Origin: Ligustrum vulgare
Lineage: Eukaryota; Streptophyta; Magnoliopsida; Lamiales; Oleaceae
Length of the DNA stretch: 64,000 nt
Direction: 5' to 3'
NCBI GenBank assembly: GCA_963555705.1
Contig: OY743171.1
Location: 20,087,352 to 20,151,351 of the forward strand
The notes below the pieces were generated by a model, which had not been told where the DNA came from, ran no database searches, and saw nothing but the letters and a program-made list of their open reading frames with translations. The translations under genes were made by a program, and so were the position numbers. Below, one piece after another: positions 34,686 to 47,079 of this stretch (position 1 is the first letter of the stretch; every line of letters begins with the position of its first letter).

Positions 34686-36138
34686 GGCATACCGGGTGAA
34701 GTAGCGGACATCCCAACCAAACTAGCAAAGCTAGCAAAAGTAATCAAAACTCCCAACTAAAAAGTAAAGAGTACATGGATGAAAGACTACAAAATCAGCC
34801 CAAAGCTAAACAACAACATTAGGCATACCCAGGCATCAAAGTCGAAACAATACCACAAGGGAACATTCCAAAACAGAAAGCCTCTCGAATTAACCAGTTT
34901 AAAAGTAAACCCAAAAAAATTTCATACTTTTTAACCGCACAAACACATAAAAAACTATTATAAAATAATAGGGTTCATTCAAACAAGGGCTATATATCAT
35001 CATTAAATTAAAACGGCACAAATGTAAAACCAACTATTCATTTTCTTTTCGCCATACTCTTAAGATACGCAAAATGATCTTTACTTTCAAAAAAAAAAAA
35101 AAAAATGATCTAGGAAAGCACAAATGAGAATGTAAAATTCACCAACACTAAAAAATTCGAAATGCAATAATTTCATCAGCACATACACCACCACCCCTAC
35201 CTTTTCTTAAATTGATTTACCTTCAATTTAATTTTGTACTTGACCATTTAATAAGTGAGCTAGTTGTAGAGGGATTTTACCATAAATTGAGAAAGATAAG
35301 GTGTGTAGGATTCTAGACTTCCACAAAAAAGTTTGGGTAGCACATTGGATGGACCACAACACCAGGCATCACAAAATCATTCAATATGGCCACATTATTG
35401 CCTATACCTTTCCAAACCCAATCTATAACCATTCATCAATCATCAAATGAAAAATTCATAGCATTCACATGAAATTATGTTTCATACCAAGAGCCTATTT
35501 GGTAGAGTGAGTTTTTTCTAAAATTTCCCCTAAACTCATTTTCAATTACATATTTCTGTGAAACCAACCACTTTTCACTCTTTTCAATCACACATACACA
35601 TTACCCAATAACTTTTTTCTTCCATTACCAAACATGCTAGATACTTAAATCCAAGCCACGGGCCATGATGTCTAATCTAGAGTACAAGGGAAATGATGGC
35701 CATAAATTTCCTAGAGAGGAAATAAAATTGTAGCTTAACAGAAAAAATCAAAGACTTGCATAGTCATTCAACCAATCAAACAAGCCATGTGCAGAAGTCA
35801 TACGATGAAATAAACAAGAGGAGTCCACGAATTCATGTCGCAAATGTAGAAACAAGAGAAACTCCTTATCTGTAAAGGCTCCCATGGTAATTATTCCCAG
35901 TAACTATAAGTCAAAACATGGAATCGATCTTTATTAGAGAACAGAAGATAAAGAAAGTAAGCTAGAATGGACTACAAGAAGCCTTATGTGCATGTTTGAT
36001 AAGGGCAGGAATGGATAGTTTAAGATTTTAGCTCATTTTTGTTAATATTGTTCAATTCTATACAATCTCCCTACCAAACATGCTGCAAACATTGTAAAGA
36101 AAAGTAGAAGATGCAGAATTTACAGAATGAGTACCCAA
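34686..36138. other. no gene seen; downstream region of the U-box gene
   Basis: AT-rich, probably including the 3' UTR of the minus-strand U-box gene close to 36138. A 94-bp foldback at 35990-36083 is the only structured feature noted. Confidence 0.4.
35990..36083. repeat. 94-bp foldback, possible small MITE
   Basis: Ends GCATGTTTGATAAGGG and CTCCCTACCAAACATGC are inverted repeats differing at few positions. No target duplication was identified. Confidence 0.5.
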
Positions 36139-38491
36139 TCATGCAGTATGGGTAAGATTGACAGCCCGATTCAGTCTTTCGAGAATGAAACTAGCCTTTC
36201 TCTTGGCCCGGGAAGTCCCATTTTGAGCAAGCTGAGAGATTGTATGGTAACTACTTTCCTCGTTCCTTATCTCCTTCCACTTGGTTGGATCGCTAAAACA
36301 AATATTATAAAGGATCGCAATGCAATTCTCCTTGCTACGAGCACAGGTGGTCTCTCTGATTATACACAGCAAGCAAGGAACTGCCTCGAGCTCTCCCATT
36401 TCCTCGACTGCCTTTTGAATGCTTGAAAGCATGGCGAGAATGGATAATAACTCGTCAACAAGCACCCTCCTCACGATCTTTTTCAGTATCACTCGCACTG
36501 CACCATCTCTAACAGCTCTCACTTTATTCGCGTGGTTAATACATAGATTAAAAACAGCAGAAGCAACATCTTTTAGAACTACCAGATCGCCGTCATCTAA
36601 AAGGTCAATGAGAGGTTTCAATGCGCCAGATTTTCCAATGCGCTCCTTATTTGAATCAAGAGCTGACAACGAGAAAAGTGCTGCAGCTGCATTGCCCATT
36701 GTTGCGGTTGTTCCTGTTCTTAATGCATCCATAAGAAGAGGAATTACCATTGGTTCTTCTGCAACGAGCTTCTTATTAGCATCGTGAATGGAAATGTTCA
36801 AAAGTGTTGTGATTAAATCTTCTTGGAGGCTCGATAGAATTTCACTCGAAGACTTTTGAGAGAAGGGGAAGAGCAACTGAGGTATGGCATTAGGATATTC
36901 ACCAAAAAGTGCCCGGTACGACGGCAATCTTTTCGTCAATTCCCGCAATTCTTTTGCCCCGTCCATTTGAACAGATAGGTTTTTGGACATATTCTCCAGC
37001 AAAGTAATAAAATGGTCCCGATCAGCTTTCGTTAAGCCATCATAATTGGAGTGCTGAACGCAGTCCGGAAATTTAATTCCATGATTCTTGCACCAGGACG
37101 ATATCATTTCTCTAATCAAGTTATTCGGTGTAAGAAAAGTATGTGAGATTACGTGCTGCGTTTTCGGGCACAACCTATTCCCAGCATTTAAATGTGTCTC
37201 AATGAAGGGTCTGTCATAAGTCTGCAAAATTGTAGCAAAATAAATAGAAAGAATTTAAATCCTAAATTTATGGAATACAGTCAATCTTGTTGTCAGGAGA
37301 GTACTTCACCTTAGGCCTATCCACCAAAAGGACTATACACAAAGAACTGAAATCTTTTGGGTGAAAATGTTCTTATGGTTCCAGCGGCAGGCACACAGTC
37401 GTGGCCCCCACCTGTGTGTGGGGCCACAGCCGTATCTGTCGCTAGCACCAGAAAAGAACAGATCTTTAAGGGTGGGCAATGGAAGCTGTCAAGGTTGCGA
37501 TCAAACCTTTTACAAAAGAACTGCAATCAAAACGCTTTCGAACAGTTCGGCGGCCGCTGATTTGAATTTTTTTTGTTTATTTAACTTTTTTTGATTTTTT
37601 AACGTAAAATTTGTACTTAAAAATTTGATAATAAAAACATATATGATTATAAAGTAGCATAAAAAATTGTGTAATTTATAACTTATAATCATTACAAAAT
37701 ATACAAAAAATAGGTAGCTTAACGCACGGTTAGTTTTTCTAGATGGCTGCAGCTGCAGATTTCCTAGCAAATAATAATGATAACACTGATTGATTTATAA
37801 ATTGATTTATTTATGATTTTGAGGTAATAAGTAGCGGTTGAAAATTGAAGATATAAAAGTGTGTGATTAAAAAGTGATTTGAGAAATTGTGTGGTTTATA
37901 AACCAAAAAAGTACCGTTACCAAACACAGGCTAACAAAAGAATGAAAGAAAATCGGTTTATAAATCAATTTACAAATTACACAATTTTTAAAATCACTTT
38001 TTAATCATACACATTTTTTTCTCCAATTTTCAATCACTACTTTTTACTTCAAAATCATAAATAAATCAATTTATAAGTCAAACGGTGTTACTAAACAAAG
38101 GATTTGAATTACCTTTACATTATTCCAACTTTTTTACTTCAACCAATCATCGCTAAATTTTACAACAAATATACACTATTCATCATTTTCATTATTTTTT
38201 TATTTTAAAAAAATATAATTTCATAACATTTAATATTTGGTTAATTAAATACAAAAAGCGTATTTATATTTTAAAATATATATTTTATAAAATTAATTAA
38301 TTTAACAATTAATTATTTTAAACACTAAAAAGTTACTACTCCTTTATTAAAAAAAAAAAAATAGTCATTAACTACGAATAAAAAACACACTGAAATTTAT
38401 GGACAATTTCCATTTTGCAAATTTACCAAACACATGCTACATAACTTTTGTTAAACAAATTAAATAAAATTGTAGGGATCAAAAGGAACAA

Positions 38492-38525
<34 letters not shown>

Positions 38526-39057
38526 GATGAAAAGTGTAGAAACCAAAAAGAAAAAAAAAAAAAAAAAAAGTGCAGCATCATAGGCACCATTTCCAGCAAG
38601 CGGCAAAATGGTGCTCTAAATCATTCGAAAAACAACTAAGCAATTGAGGGTCAAGATTTTGCAATAAAAACGAAAACTATAATCTTCACCCGTATTTATC
38701 CCAAAAAATTCATCAACACTCTCCAAGAACTTATCATACAATCTGAAGAAAATTTCAACAGTTAATACGAACCTGTCCGGTGGAAATTATCACAGGATCC
38801 CTCATAAGTTCCTTCGAAATTGGGCACTTAAATTCCTCCGGCACCGCCACGGTATCGTCAAGTTCTAAAGATACGGGTTTCTTTAATTTCAATTCCTTTA
38901 AAGCACCCAAAATTTGCTGGGTTCTATCAATTGCGTCCACATTAATACAATCATCATCATCAACAAATGTCTTCACCATTTTCTGCAATTCATTCTTCAA
39001 TTCAGTGGCCTTAGCCACAATTCCGGGATCCCCTTCAAAAACACCACTATTCGCCAT
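36139..39057 (-). CDS. PUB9: U-box/ARM-repeat E3 ubiquitin ligase, PUB9-like
   Basis: Two coding exons on the minus strand: 39057-38773 (95 codons) and 37221-36139 (360 codons plus stop), separated by a 1551-bp GT-AG intron; the product is 455 residues. Exon 1 begins [11 protein letters not shown] and ends within the U-box ([20 protein letters not shown]). Exon 2 continues [11 protein letters not shown] and NRLCPKTQ, so the intron splits the U-box. ARM-type repeats follow ([50 protein letters not shown]) and the C-terminus ends NLTHTA, characteristic of plant PUB8/PUB9. The U-box recruits E2 enzymes and the ARM repeats bind substrates. The frame is intact. I chose the ATG at 39057 because the codon before it is GTG. 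The ortholog call is from motif recall and should hold at family level. Confidence 0.93.
37780..38092. repeat. inverted pair of MITE copies (long foldback) in the intron
   Basis: Arm 37780-37904 contains GATTTATAAATTGATTTATTTATGATTTTG, GAAAATTGAAGA, GTGTGATTAAAAAGTGATTT and GGTTTATAAACC. Arm 37955-38092 carries the reverse complement of the same series. Similar single copies lie near 39580-39690 and in 15308-15474. Confidence 0.75.
38491..38526. repeat. (TAA)n microsatellite
   Basis: About 12 AAT/TAA units within the U-box gene intron, followed by a poly-A run. Confidence 0.95.
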
Positions 39058-39827
39058 CACTATCAGAAAAAGCCAATCTTATGAAAGAAATCTAACTGGG
39101 TTTTCACCTTTTCTTTGCAATTCTTTTATCCTCATTACCCTCGGAGGCTTTAAAGCGCTAGATTTTTATTCTTTTCACGCACCAAGACGCGCAGATAGTG
39201 TGTTCTGACTTCTGACTCTCTGAGAGTGGAATAAGAATAAGCGTGGGAAAGTTGGGAATTATTTGTTGTGCGTACGCCGAAGAGGGTCTGTAGCCTGTAG
39301 GGTCCCATCATTAGATTGTCAATGGATCGAATTTTAATTCGAACTCGAATTAAAATTTGATGAAATTTACGGAAGATTAATTTAATACCTCAATTCGATA
39401 ATCCAATAAGAATTTGAATTCAATAATTCGTTAACTAAATAGAATAAATATGAATATAAGTCAAACCGATCAGAATTTTTTATAATAATATAATATATTT
39501 TATATATAACAATATGTTCGGCGGCTATGCTGTCAATTTTTTTTTTTTTTTTTTTTTTTGGTATTTTTGGGTAGATGTATGGTTGGAAATTGGAGAGAGA
39601 AAATGTTTATGGTTAAAAAGTAGTTTGGAAAATTGTGTTGTTTATAAATTTATTTATAAATTGTAATCATTACGTAAAAGAACGGTGTGTTATTATATAA
39701 TTTTATTTCATATAATTTTTTTAATTTTAAATTTTGTCATGTATTTTATAAAGTATAATTTTAATATAATATTATTGTATATTATAATATTCATTTTAAA
39801 ACTTGTAATATATAAATATTGTTATAA
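39058..39827 (-). other. upstream region of the PUB9-like gene
   Basis: Contains the presumed 5' UTR and promoter of the minus-strand U-box gene. No clear TATA box was recognised. A 13-bp-arm hairpin (AATTTTAATTCGA / TCGAATTAAAATT, 39330-39357) and a MITE relative (39580-39690) lie here. Confidence 0.4.
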
Positions 39828-39853
39828 CTAGTGTTTCATCCGTGCGATGCACG
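39828..39853 (-). other. second Helitron-type 3' terminus (minus strand)
   Basis: Read on the minus strand: hairpin CGTGC-ATC-GCACG (39853-39841), then CTAG at 39831-39828, followed by T. This is the same motif as at 15766-15794 in opposite orientation. The element would extend to the right. A degenerate 5'-like motif on the minus strand (TAATATATAAAGGGAGAGC, about 40482-40500) lacks a proper TC start. Confidence 0.55.
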
Positions 39854-41251
39854 ATCATTTGTTACTCACATATATTAAATTTATATGTTAACATATTAAA
39901 TGAATATTTATTTAAAAATGAAAAACAAATGAAGACAATTAATTACAAATATACATTACACATTCCTTAATTTTTTAAAAAAAATTTCATGGTTCGTACA
40001 TTTATTGTTATGGGAATTTCTTTAAATATTTTAATTTGAATTGATTTAAAACTTAAAATGAAAAAGAAAAACTAGATTTAAATAAAATTTGTAATAAGAA
40101 AAAATAGATATATTTGTAATATACGCTCAGAATTTTATTAAAAAGAAAAAGAAAAAAAAGAGAAAAATATTTTGATGAACGTTCTTATTTCATCCTCTTT
40201 TATTTTCTATTTTTAAATAAAAATATTTATGTGATATTGACAAAGTTATTTTTTTATTTTTATGAATTTAAAAAAAAATTGTAATTGATATTCTCGGAGG
40301 GAAGACGAACCAAGAAATTTCGAGATCTAAAAAATACAGCTATTTAAAATTCTACATTCACTTAGATTATTTTTAATTTGAATTTTATCCAAAATGAATA
40401 ATAAATAGTGAATTAATATTACTAATTATCATTTTAAGAAATGTGTTTTAGATAGAAAAATGGGTCAATACCTATTTTTGGGAAGTGCTCTCCCTTTATA
40501 TATTACGTTTTTCTCTCGTGTGCGTATTTAGTCCTTATTTTAACCCTCATTATCTACAAAATAAGTTTAATAATAATGATTTTATGGAGAATGTATACTT
40601 AAGTACCTGTTTGAAACTCATTATTTTAAATAATGTAATTCGTAATAGTAAATTTTGGTGCAATGAGCTGCTAAAAAGTATGAATTTTTTTAATTTATAT
40701 GTAGATTATTTTATTAATAGAATTTTAGTTGAAAATGATTTTTTAAAACATGAGGGTTTGAATAAAGTGTACTTAATATGGTTTTTTTTTTTACTAAGCT
40801 ATCACAATTGCAAAAGTTATGAACTTAAATAACTTACTACTTAAAAAAAATAAAAAATACTTCAATGACCATTTGCATAACTATTCAATTTTAATGATTA
40901 TTATTGGTGTAATTGATCTTTTCAAAATATATTCTAGATTATCACGAATAATTTATCACCATCTGAATAGTACTATTAGAATTGGTACTAACTATCTTAT
41001 TACAATATTTGATATTTAAATTTATTAAAAAATATTTCATTTTATATTTACTTTAACATTAAAAATTAAATAAATGTGGTCATATATTTAAATGATGTAG
41101 AAAATTAAGCAACATGAAATGTTAGGTTTGGTTAACTTTAAACTAATGTATATCGCAAATACATTAACTTTATACTCTAAGAAATCATCTATGCATCTCA
41201 ATTCATAAAAGCAACGCGGTTGTTTAACCTACAAGACATAATACTTCATTA
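39854..41251. other. no gene seen; AT-rich
   Basis: Very AT-rich. Frames at 40485-40832 and 40819-41019 are open but are composed of Leu/Ile/Asn/Lys runs without recognisable family features. Confidence 0.4.
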
Positions 41252-41256
41252 CTAAC

Positions 41257-41940
41257 TGTTGAGATCGTGCTCAAAATACGACACGTTGGGCCACCAGTGG
41301 AGGCCCAATGAAGGTCCACGAACTTTAGCCCATGATAAGGAGTTCAAGATATCCCACCTGGGCCAGTGGCCGAGGTGAAAAGGCATACGAGCCCCCCTGG
41401 CCGAACTGGTTTGTGTCTAGCAGATGCGCTTTATGCTTAGCTGAGGTGTTTACGGTAGCGTCTCGGATGCAAGGATGGGACAAAAGATGAAGTCAGAGAT
41501 GTGACACTGCTTTTACCAAGATGTGACAGACGCCCATCCCCTACAAAAGGTAGCAATGATTACGGTCAAAAAGCAAGGTTGTCCCCCTCAAAAGTTAGGG
41601 TGAATACACGTGTAAAAATCTGCCATGTCTCACAATCCAGGGCAACGAATCCTTCTATAAATAGAGCACACTTGCCTCCAAGGAAATGGTTAGCAATTTC
41701 ATACTCTCAACAATATATTTCTCTCACTCCCTTTTCTCTTTTTTACACACTTATATTTCCCGCACCCAATATATATTTGCTTAAAATGAGCACTGACTTT
41801 GGCATCGGAGTGCAAACGAAAGCCACCTCGGCCCCCTTTGCAAACTGATAGTTTGTCAAAGTGCGCAGGAGATTCACGTGTTCAAGAGGGAGGAGCTGAG
41901 ACGTGTTGGTCCAATGTCCAGCCGGATTTTGTGGTTAACA
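41257..41940 (+). repeat. 5' LTR of the Tat-like element
   Basis: 684 bp, TATA box TATAAATA at 41656-41663. It matches the 3' LTR closely. Confidence 0.95.
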
Positions 41941-42017
41941 TTTTGACGTCGTCTGTGGGAAACCATACTGCTAATCACGAAAATACATGATGAAAAGCCA
42001 CGTATAGAAAGGAAGTC

Positions 42018-42440
42018 TTGAAAAAGGTGTAAAACTTTGAAATATAAGTTTAGTACCCTTGAAAAAGGCGTAAAACTTTGAAATATAAATTTAGTACCCT
42101 TGAAAAAAGCGTAAAACTTTGAAATACAAGTTTATTAACCTTGAAAAATGCTTCAAACTTTGAAATACAAGTTTGCTCACCTTGAAAAAGGCTTAAAACT
42201 TTGAAATACAAGTTTGCTCACCTTGAAAAAGGCTTAAAACTTTGAAACCCAATTTTATTAACCTTGAAAAAGGCTTAAAACTTTGAAATACAAGTTTGCT
42301 CACCTTTAAAAAGGCTTAAAACTTTGAAATACAAGTTTGCTCACCTTGAAAAAGCCTTAAAACTTTGAAACCCAAGTTTGTTCACCTTGAAAAAGGCGTA
42401 TAACTTTGAAATATAAGTTTAACAACCTTGAAAAATGCTC
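42018..42440 (+). repeat. ten tandem copies of an exact 41-bp unit
   Basis: Units TTGAAAAAGGCTTAAAACTTTGAAATACAAGTTTGCTCACC and variants start at 42018 and repeat every 41 bp to 42427, followed by a partial unit. All full copies keep the 41-bp length despite substitutions. It lies in the leader between the primer-binding site and gag. Confidence 0.95.
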
Positions 42441-42519
42441 GGAGCACTGAGATAAAAGTCCGTCTATTTTTGAAAGATAAACTAAAGCCAAGAAATTTCT
42501 CTGAACATGAACGAGAGCG

Positions 42520-44650
42520 ATGGTGATGTTAACCACCGTAGGGGAAGAAATGGCCAGTACAACGAGGAGAAGGTTCCTCAAGGACCTCATGAGAACTCCA
42601 ATGGGGGGGGCACACCCTAACCCACCACGTCGACACCGTAATCGACGTATGTTGCGAGACATGACTCGCATGGCGGCCCGAATGCTAGAAATGCAGAAGC
42701 AGCAGATAGAACAGACTATTGCGATGAATGCCTACATGACTAGAGGGTATGTCGTGAACGAGCCCATGATGCCTCCGTAATACCCACAGCCACATTACTT
42801 ACCATCCGAGGCGGCCACTGCCTCGTATTATTATCAAGATCCACAGGCATATGCCGAGGTGGAATCCGAGCCCTTCTACGAGGAAGGCCTGGAGCACGAA
42901 TCACATGAAGAACAAGACCAAGTCCCAGCTAGACACAGGGAGGCTTCGCCCGAAAAATCTGGCAGTGTCTTCAGCCGGATAGGAGGGTTATTCAGAGACA
43001 GGAAAGGGGGTCGGAACAATGCGGCTGAGCCTAGGAATAGGCGAGAGCGACGCGCTGAAGAAGCCTTGTCGCATAGTCAAATGCATAGGGATCAACATGG
43101 TATGGGGGCAGAAAGGTTGGCCCCCACGCTTGAGCCTAGAAATAGGCAGGAAAGGAGAGTCGAAGCAGTTCGGACCAAATCTCATAACGAGTTACCGACC
43201 CATGCAAGGCCAAATTACGGCCGCGTTTTTCCACCACAAAGGCAGGAGTATGCTCCGCCACCTTTTGACCAATACCACGACCCAATGTATTCCGGTCATG
43301 AGGAGAACAGTGAACTACCGTCATACAAGCTGGATGACGAAGAGGAAATAAGTCCCTTCACGGAGGGCCTCCGTAGGTGCCCAGTGCCTCATGACTTCGA
43401 AATGCCAGAAATAGCAAAGTATTATGGCCGAGGTGACCCTGACGATCACCTGTTAAACTACCGTGCTAGCATGGAAACAGCCGGAGCCACTCCGGCACTG
43501 AAATGCAAAGACTTTGCTTTAACCCTTGAGGGAAGTACGATCCGATGGTACAAAAAACTCCTCCTGGTAGCATCCACAGTTGGAGAGATCTGAAAACGGC
43601 CTTTAAAAATGACTTTGTTTCCTCCAGGCCTGGCCAGCTCCCACTCCAACACCTTCAGGATCTAAGGCAAGGAAGAGATGAATCCCTGAAAATTTACCTA
43701 GCTCAGTTTACTGAAGAGATGCACATTTGTGAAAATATCACTGAGGTGGAGATGTTTTCCTCTTTGAAAGGGGGGCTAGATATGATGAGCATGTTTTGGA
43801 GGGATGTCCGAAGCAGGAAGCCAAGGGATTACAATGCTCTAGTAGACCTGATGAAGGAGGAGATTGTATCGGAAGAAATGGCTAGGGCCAGAGACAATCA
43901 TCCCCAATGGAGATACAATCTTGGGTATTCCAATGAAGCAAACCTCAAGAAAGGAGAAAACAAGGATAGAATCGGTGGCAACCGGGGTGGAGCACCTCGT
44001 CCATTTCCAGGCACAGGGTCTAGCTATGCAGCAGAAATCACGGAAGCTATCCCCCACTTACACTCCAACACTCCTTCCCAGAATCCTCCCACGGCTCAAG
44101 GAAGGATGGAAAGTAGCCGAAGTGGAAAACAGACCATGATTGGGGCTTACTGCGCCTACCACAGATATTACGGTCATGCAACAGAAGATTGCAAGGAAAT
44201 CCACATGTTAGCTTACCAAAAGGCGCAGGGAAGAAGGGGAAGTGACTTCGCCCCTGACATGGGGAGAACTCAAAAATTCGGTGGCCAGAAGTTCAACCGA
44301 GCTGACAGGAGAGCTCCGTGGAAGAACTCGACTAAAGAGATGATTGAAAACCGTCAAAGAGACAGGAACAAGGGCCAGGATACCGCCTCGATGCATGCTA
44401 AAGATACACGGGAACCACCTATGCATGTGGCCGACCTTCCTATCCGTGAAATTGATACAATATTGGGAGGCCCCCACCCAGGTGGGAGCACAAACAACTC
44501 CCAAAAGAGGTATATCAGAGAGGCCAAGCAGCCCGCCAACGTGAATTATCATATCCATTCGCATCCTGTTGGGATGCCTCGGACAGAATCTATCACATTT
44601 ACCCAAGACGATGCCATTGGAGTACACTTCCCACACAATGATGCATTGGT
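42520..44650 (+). pseudogene. Tat-like element gag
   Basis: The frame starting at 42520 has a stop at 42778-42780, continues in the same frame to 43593, then shifts (an A-run near 43550) into the frame 43545-44705. The central domain has the retrotransposon gag signature: HSWRDLKTAFKNDFV, then a SLKIYLAQFTEEM segment and MFSSLKGGLD. A zinc-knuckle-like CAYHRYYGHATEDC lies near 44150. Arg-rich and Glu-rich segments before it (RNRRERRAEE) are typical of Tat gag. Stops and the frameshift make it non-functional. Confidence 0.85.
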
Positions 44651-44683
44651 TATCAGGGTAGTGGTGGCCCGGAATGGGTTGTC

Positions 44684-45319
44684 ATGGATGATGGTGCCTC
44701 GATAAATGTGATTTACGGGGTAACTTTCGATAAAACGGGGATTAGCACTCCACTCATTCCAGTCCCGGATCCAATATATGGATTCATGGGGGACAGCATA
44801 ACCCCCAGAGGATCCATAACCCTTATGACTGAAGTAGGGCAAGCACCAACTCTCTCCAGAATCCCTATGGTATTCCTAGTTGTTGACAAAATCTCCTCCT
44901 ATCATGGCTCAATTGGGAGGCCAGGTCTCATTGACTTGGGAGCTGCAACGCATACAAAATACATTTGCATGAAGTTCCCCACGGAACATGGTGTTGCAAC
45001 TGTAAGAGGGAGTCAAACTGAATCGCGGGCCTGTTACAAAAACGCAATCCGAAAATTTCAGGACCGAAGCTTGAACATGATTAGCGATGTGACAATGGTA
45101 GAAGCCACTCCAGACCCTGAAAGACTGGGTGGAGGACCCTCAGAAATTGAAGATGTTTCCATGACGCCGGAAGAAGATCTGGCAGATCTGGACCCACGAA
45201 TGGCAGGGAGTAGCAGCTCCACTCCGGCTGAAAAGTTGGAATGCTTCGGTGTAGATCCACTTGACCGAATCAAGGAGTTACAGATTGGATTGGACTCACC
45301 GCTTGAATACAAAGATTAG
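44684..45319 (+). pseudogene. Tat-like element aspartic protease
   Basis: The frame opens with MDDGASINVIYG, corresponding to the retropepsin active site (usually Asp-Thr/Ser-Gly). The second position is Asp here. It is followed by typical flap and body phrases (GFMGDSITPRGSITL, then FLVVDK and IGRPGL). A frame change relative to gag precedes it and a TAG at 45317 ends it before RT. Confidence 0.75.
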
Positions 45320-45373
45320 CTGAAAGGCTTCTTACTTGAGAACCTCGATGTATTCGCGTGGAAGCATGATGAC

Positions 45374-46632
45374 ATGGTTGGGATCGATCCTAAAGTGGTC
45401 TGTCACAGACTCCAGCTTGATCCTAGAAGCCCTGGGCACAGGAAAAATAGAAGACCTATGAGTTCTGATAAGTATGAGGCCTTGAAAGAAGAGGTTACGA
45501 AGTTGTTGAAAAATAGCTTTATCAGAGAGTCCCGGTATCCGAAGTGGGTATCAAACCCTGTCTTGGTACCAAAACATAATGGGAAGCTAAGAGTATTATC
45601 GATTTTTCAAATTTGAACCAGGCATGTCCCAAAGATAGTTTCCCATTGCCTCGGATCAATCAGTTGGTTGACTCCACAACGGGACATGAGCTGCTGAGCT
45701 TTATGGATGCCTACTCCGGGTACAATCAAATCCCTATGTGTGAATCGGACGAGGAGCACACTTCGTTTATTACAGATAGAGGACTTTATTGTTACAAGGC
45801 TATGCCCTTTGGCTTGAAGAATGCTGGAGCTACCTACCAAAGGCTGGTAAATCGCATGTTTTCAGAACAATTAGGAAACACCATGGAGGTATATGTCGAT
45901 GACATGTTGGCCAAAAGCATGGTTGCCACGGATCATATCCATCATTTGTCAGAGGCCTTCGGTGTTTTGAGGAAATATCGAATGAAGCTCAACCCAGCGA
46001 AGTGCGCTTTCGGGGTAGCATCGGGAAAATTCCTTGGATTCATGGTGAATAAGAGGGGGATCAAAGCTAATCCCAATAAAATCAATGCTTTGTTAAGCAT
46101 GCAATCACCTCGAAATCCAAAAGAAGTGCAAAGCTTAACGGGGAGAATTGCGGCCTTGAATCGATTTGTCTCCAAATCCACTGACAAATGCTTACCATTC
46201 TTTAAGGTCTTGAAAGGGGGGAAGCGGTTTCAATGGACACCGGAGTGTGAGCAGCCTTTTTCTGACCTGAAAGCATTCCTGGGATAGCTCCCATTGTTGT
46301 CAAAACCGAAGGCTGACGAGCCTCTCTACTTGTATTTAACCGTATCAAAAGAGGCTGTTAGCTCGATATTGGTCAGAGAGGAGGATGGGAATCAATTCCC
46401 AGTATATTATGTAAGCAACGAGACACGTTACCCAGACATGGAGAAGCTTGCTTTCTCGTTGATCATAGCCTCTCGCAAACTTCGTCCCTACTTTCAGTCA
46501 CACTCCATAGGTGTGCTCACAAACTTTCCTATGAGACAGGTGTTGCAAAAACCAGATGTATCTGGGAGGTTAATGAAGTGGGCGATTGAATCAGCCAGTT
46601 CGACCTACATTATGAGCCTCGGACCGCTGTAA
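45374..46632 (+). pseudogene. Tat-like element reverse transcriptase and RNase H
   Basis: RT blocks include HRLQLDPRSPGHRKNRRPM, YPKWVSNPVLVPK, a frame shift near 45600, then ACPKDSFPLPRI, FMDAYSGYNQI, FGLKNAGATYQRL and the catalytic MEVYVDDMLAKS (near 45890), KLNPAKCAFGV and FLGFMV. After a TAG at 46285-46287 the RNase H domain continues (LYLYLTVSKEAVSSILVRE, YPDMEKLAFSLI). RT motifs are intact, but the enzyme cannot be made from this copy. Confidence 0.93.
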
Positions 46633-46643
46633 AGGGTCAAGCG

Positions 46644-46898
46644 TTGGCGGATTTCATAGTCGAATTCACACATCCACCGGAGGTCGAGATGATTGATAAC
46701 ACGGATGACAGTCGAGAGTGGAAATTGTTCGTTGATGGGTCCTCGGCTGAGGGACGATCTGGTGGGGGAATATTGCTAATAAGGCCAGAGGGATTCAAAC
46801 TATACAGTGCGATCCGCTTTAACTTTAAAACCTTAAACAATGTTGCTGAATACGATACAACAGCAATAGGGAAACGAACTTACTCATGGCTCGCATAA
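46644..46898 (+). pseudogene. second (archaeal-type) RNase H-like domain, truncated
   Basis: Begins LADFIVEFTHPPE, then WKLFVDGSSAEGRSGGGILL, the Asp-containing first strand of the extra RNase H of Tat-lineage elements, then NVAEYD near the second catalytic residue. The reading ends at 46898; the rest of this domain and all integrase motifs are missing. Confidence 0.8.
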
Positions 46899-47079
46899 GA
46901 CCGTATTTAACAAATAATTTGTTCTATTGGATGACCCCCTGGAATGTGCCCTTGTAAGCAAACAAGGGCCTAATCGCCACTAGGTCTGCGTCGAGGAGGA
47001 GGCGGGAAAAAGTGTCCTCTGCCATAAACCAATAACATGTTAGGAAACAGTTAAGAAAAGTGAACAGAAATTAAAAACC

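Larger units (their letters stand above)
37222..38772 (-). other. intron of the PUB9-like gene with MITE insertions
   Basis: GT donor at 38772-38771 and AG acceptor at 37223-37222. It contains a GC-rich hairpin near 37399-37425 (GTGGCCCC ... GGGGCCAC), an inverted pair of MITE copies (37780-38092) and a TAA microsatellite. Confidence 0.9.

Noticed and set aside
40485..41019. Two overlapping Leu/Ile/Asn-rich frames
   Set aside because: Base composition is that of AT-rich noise; possible Helitron interior but no RepHel motifs.
42018..42440. CRISPR-like regularly spaced repeats
   Set aside because: Units are contiguous without unique spacers, in a plant retrotransposon leader; it is an ordinary tandem repeat.
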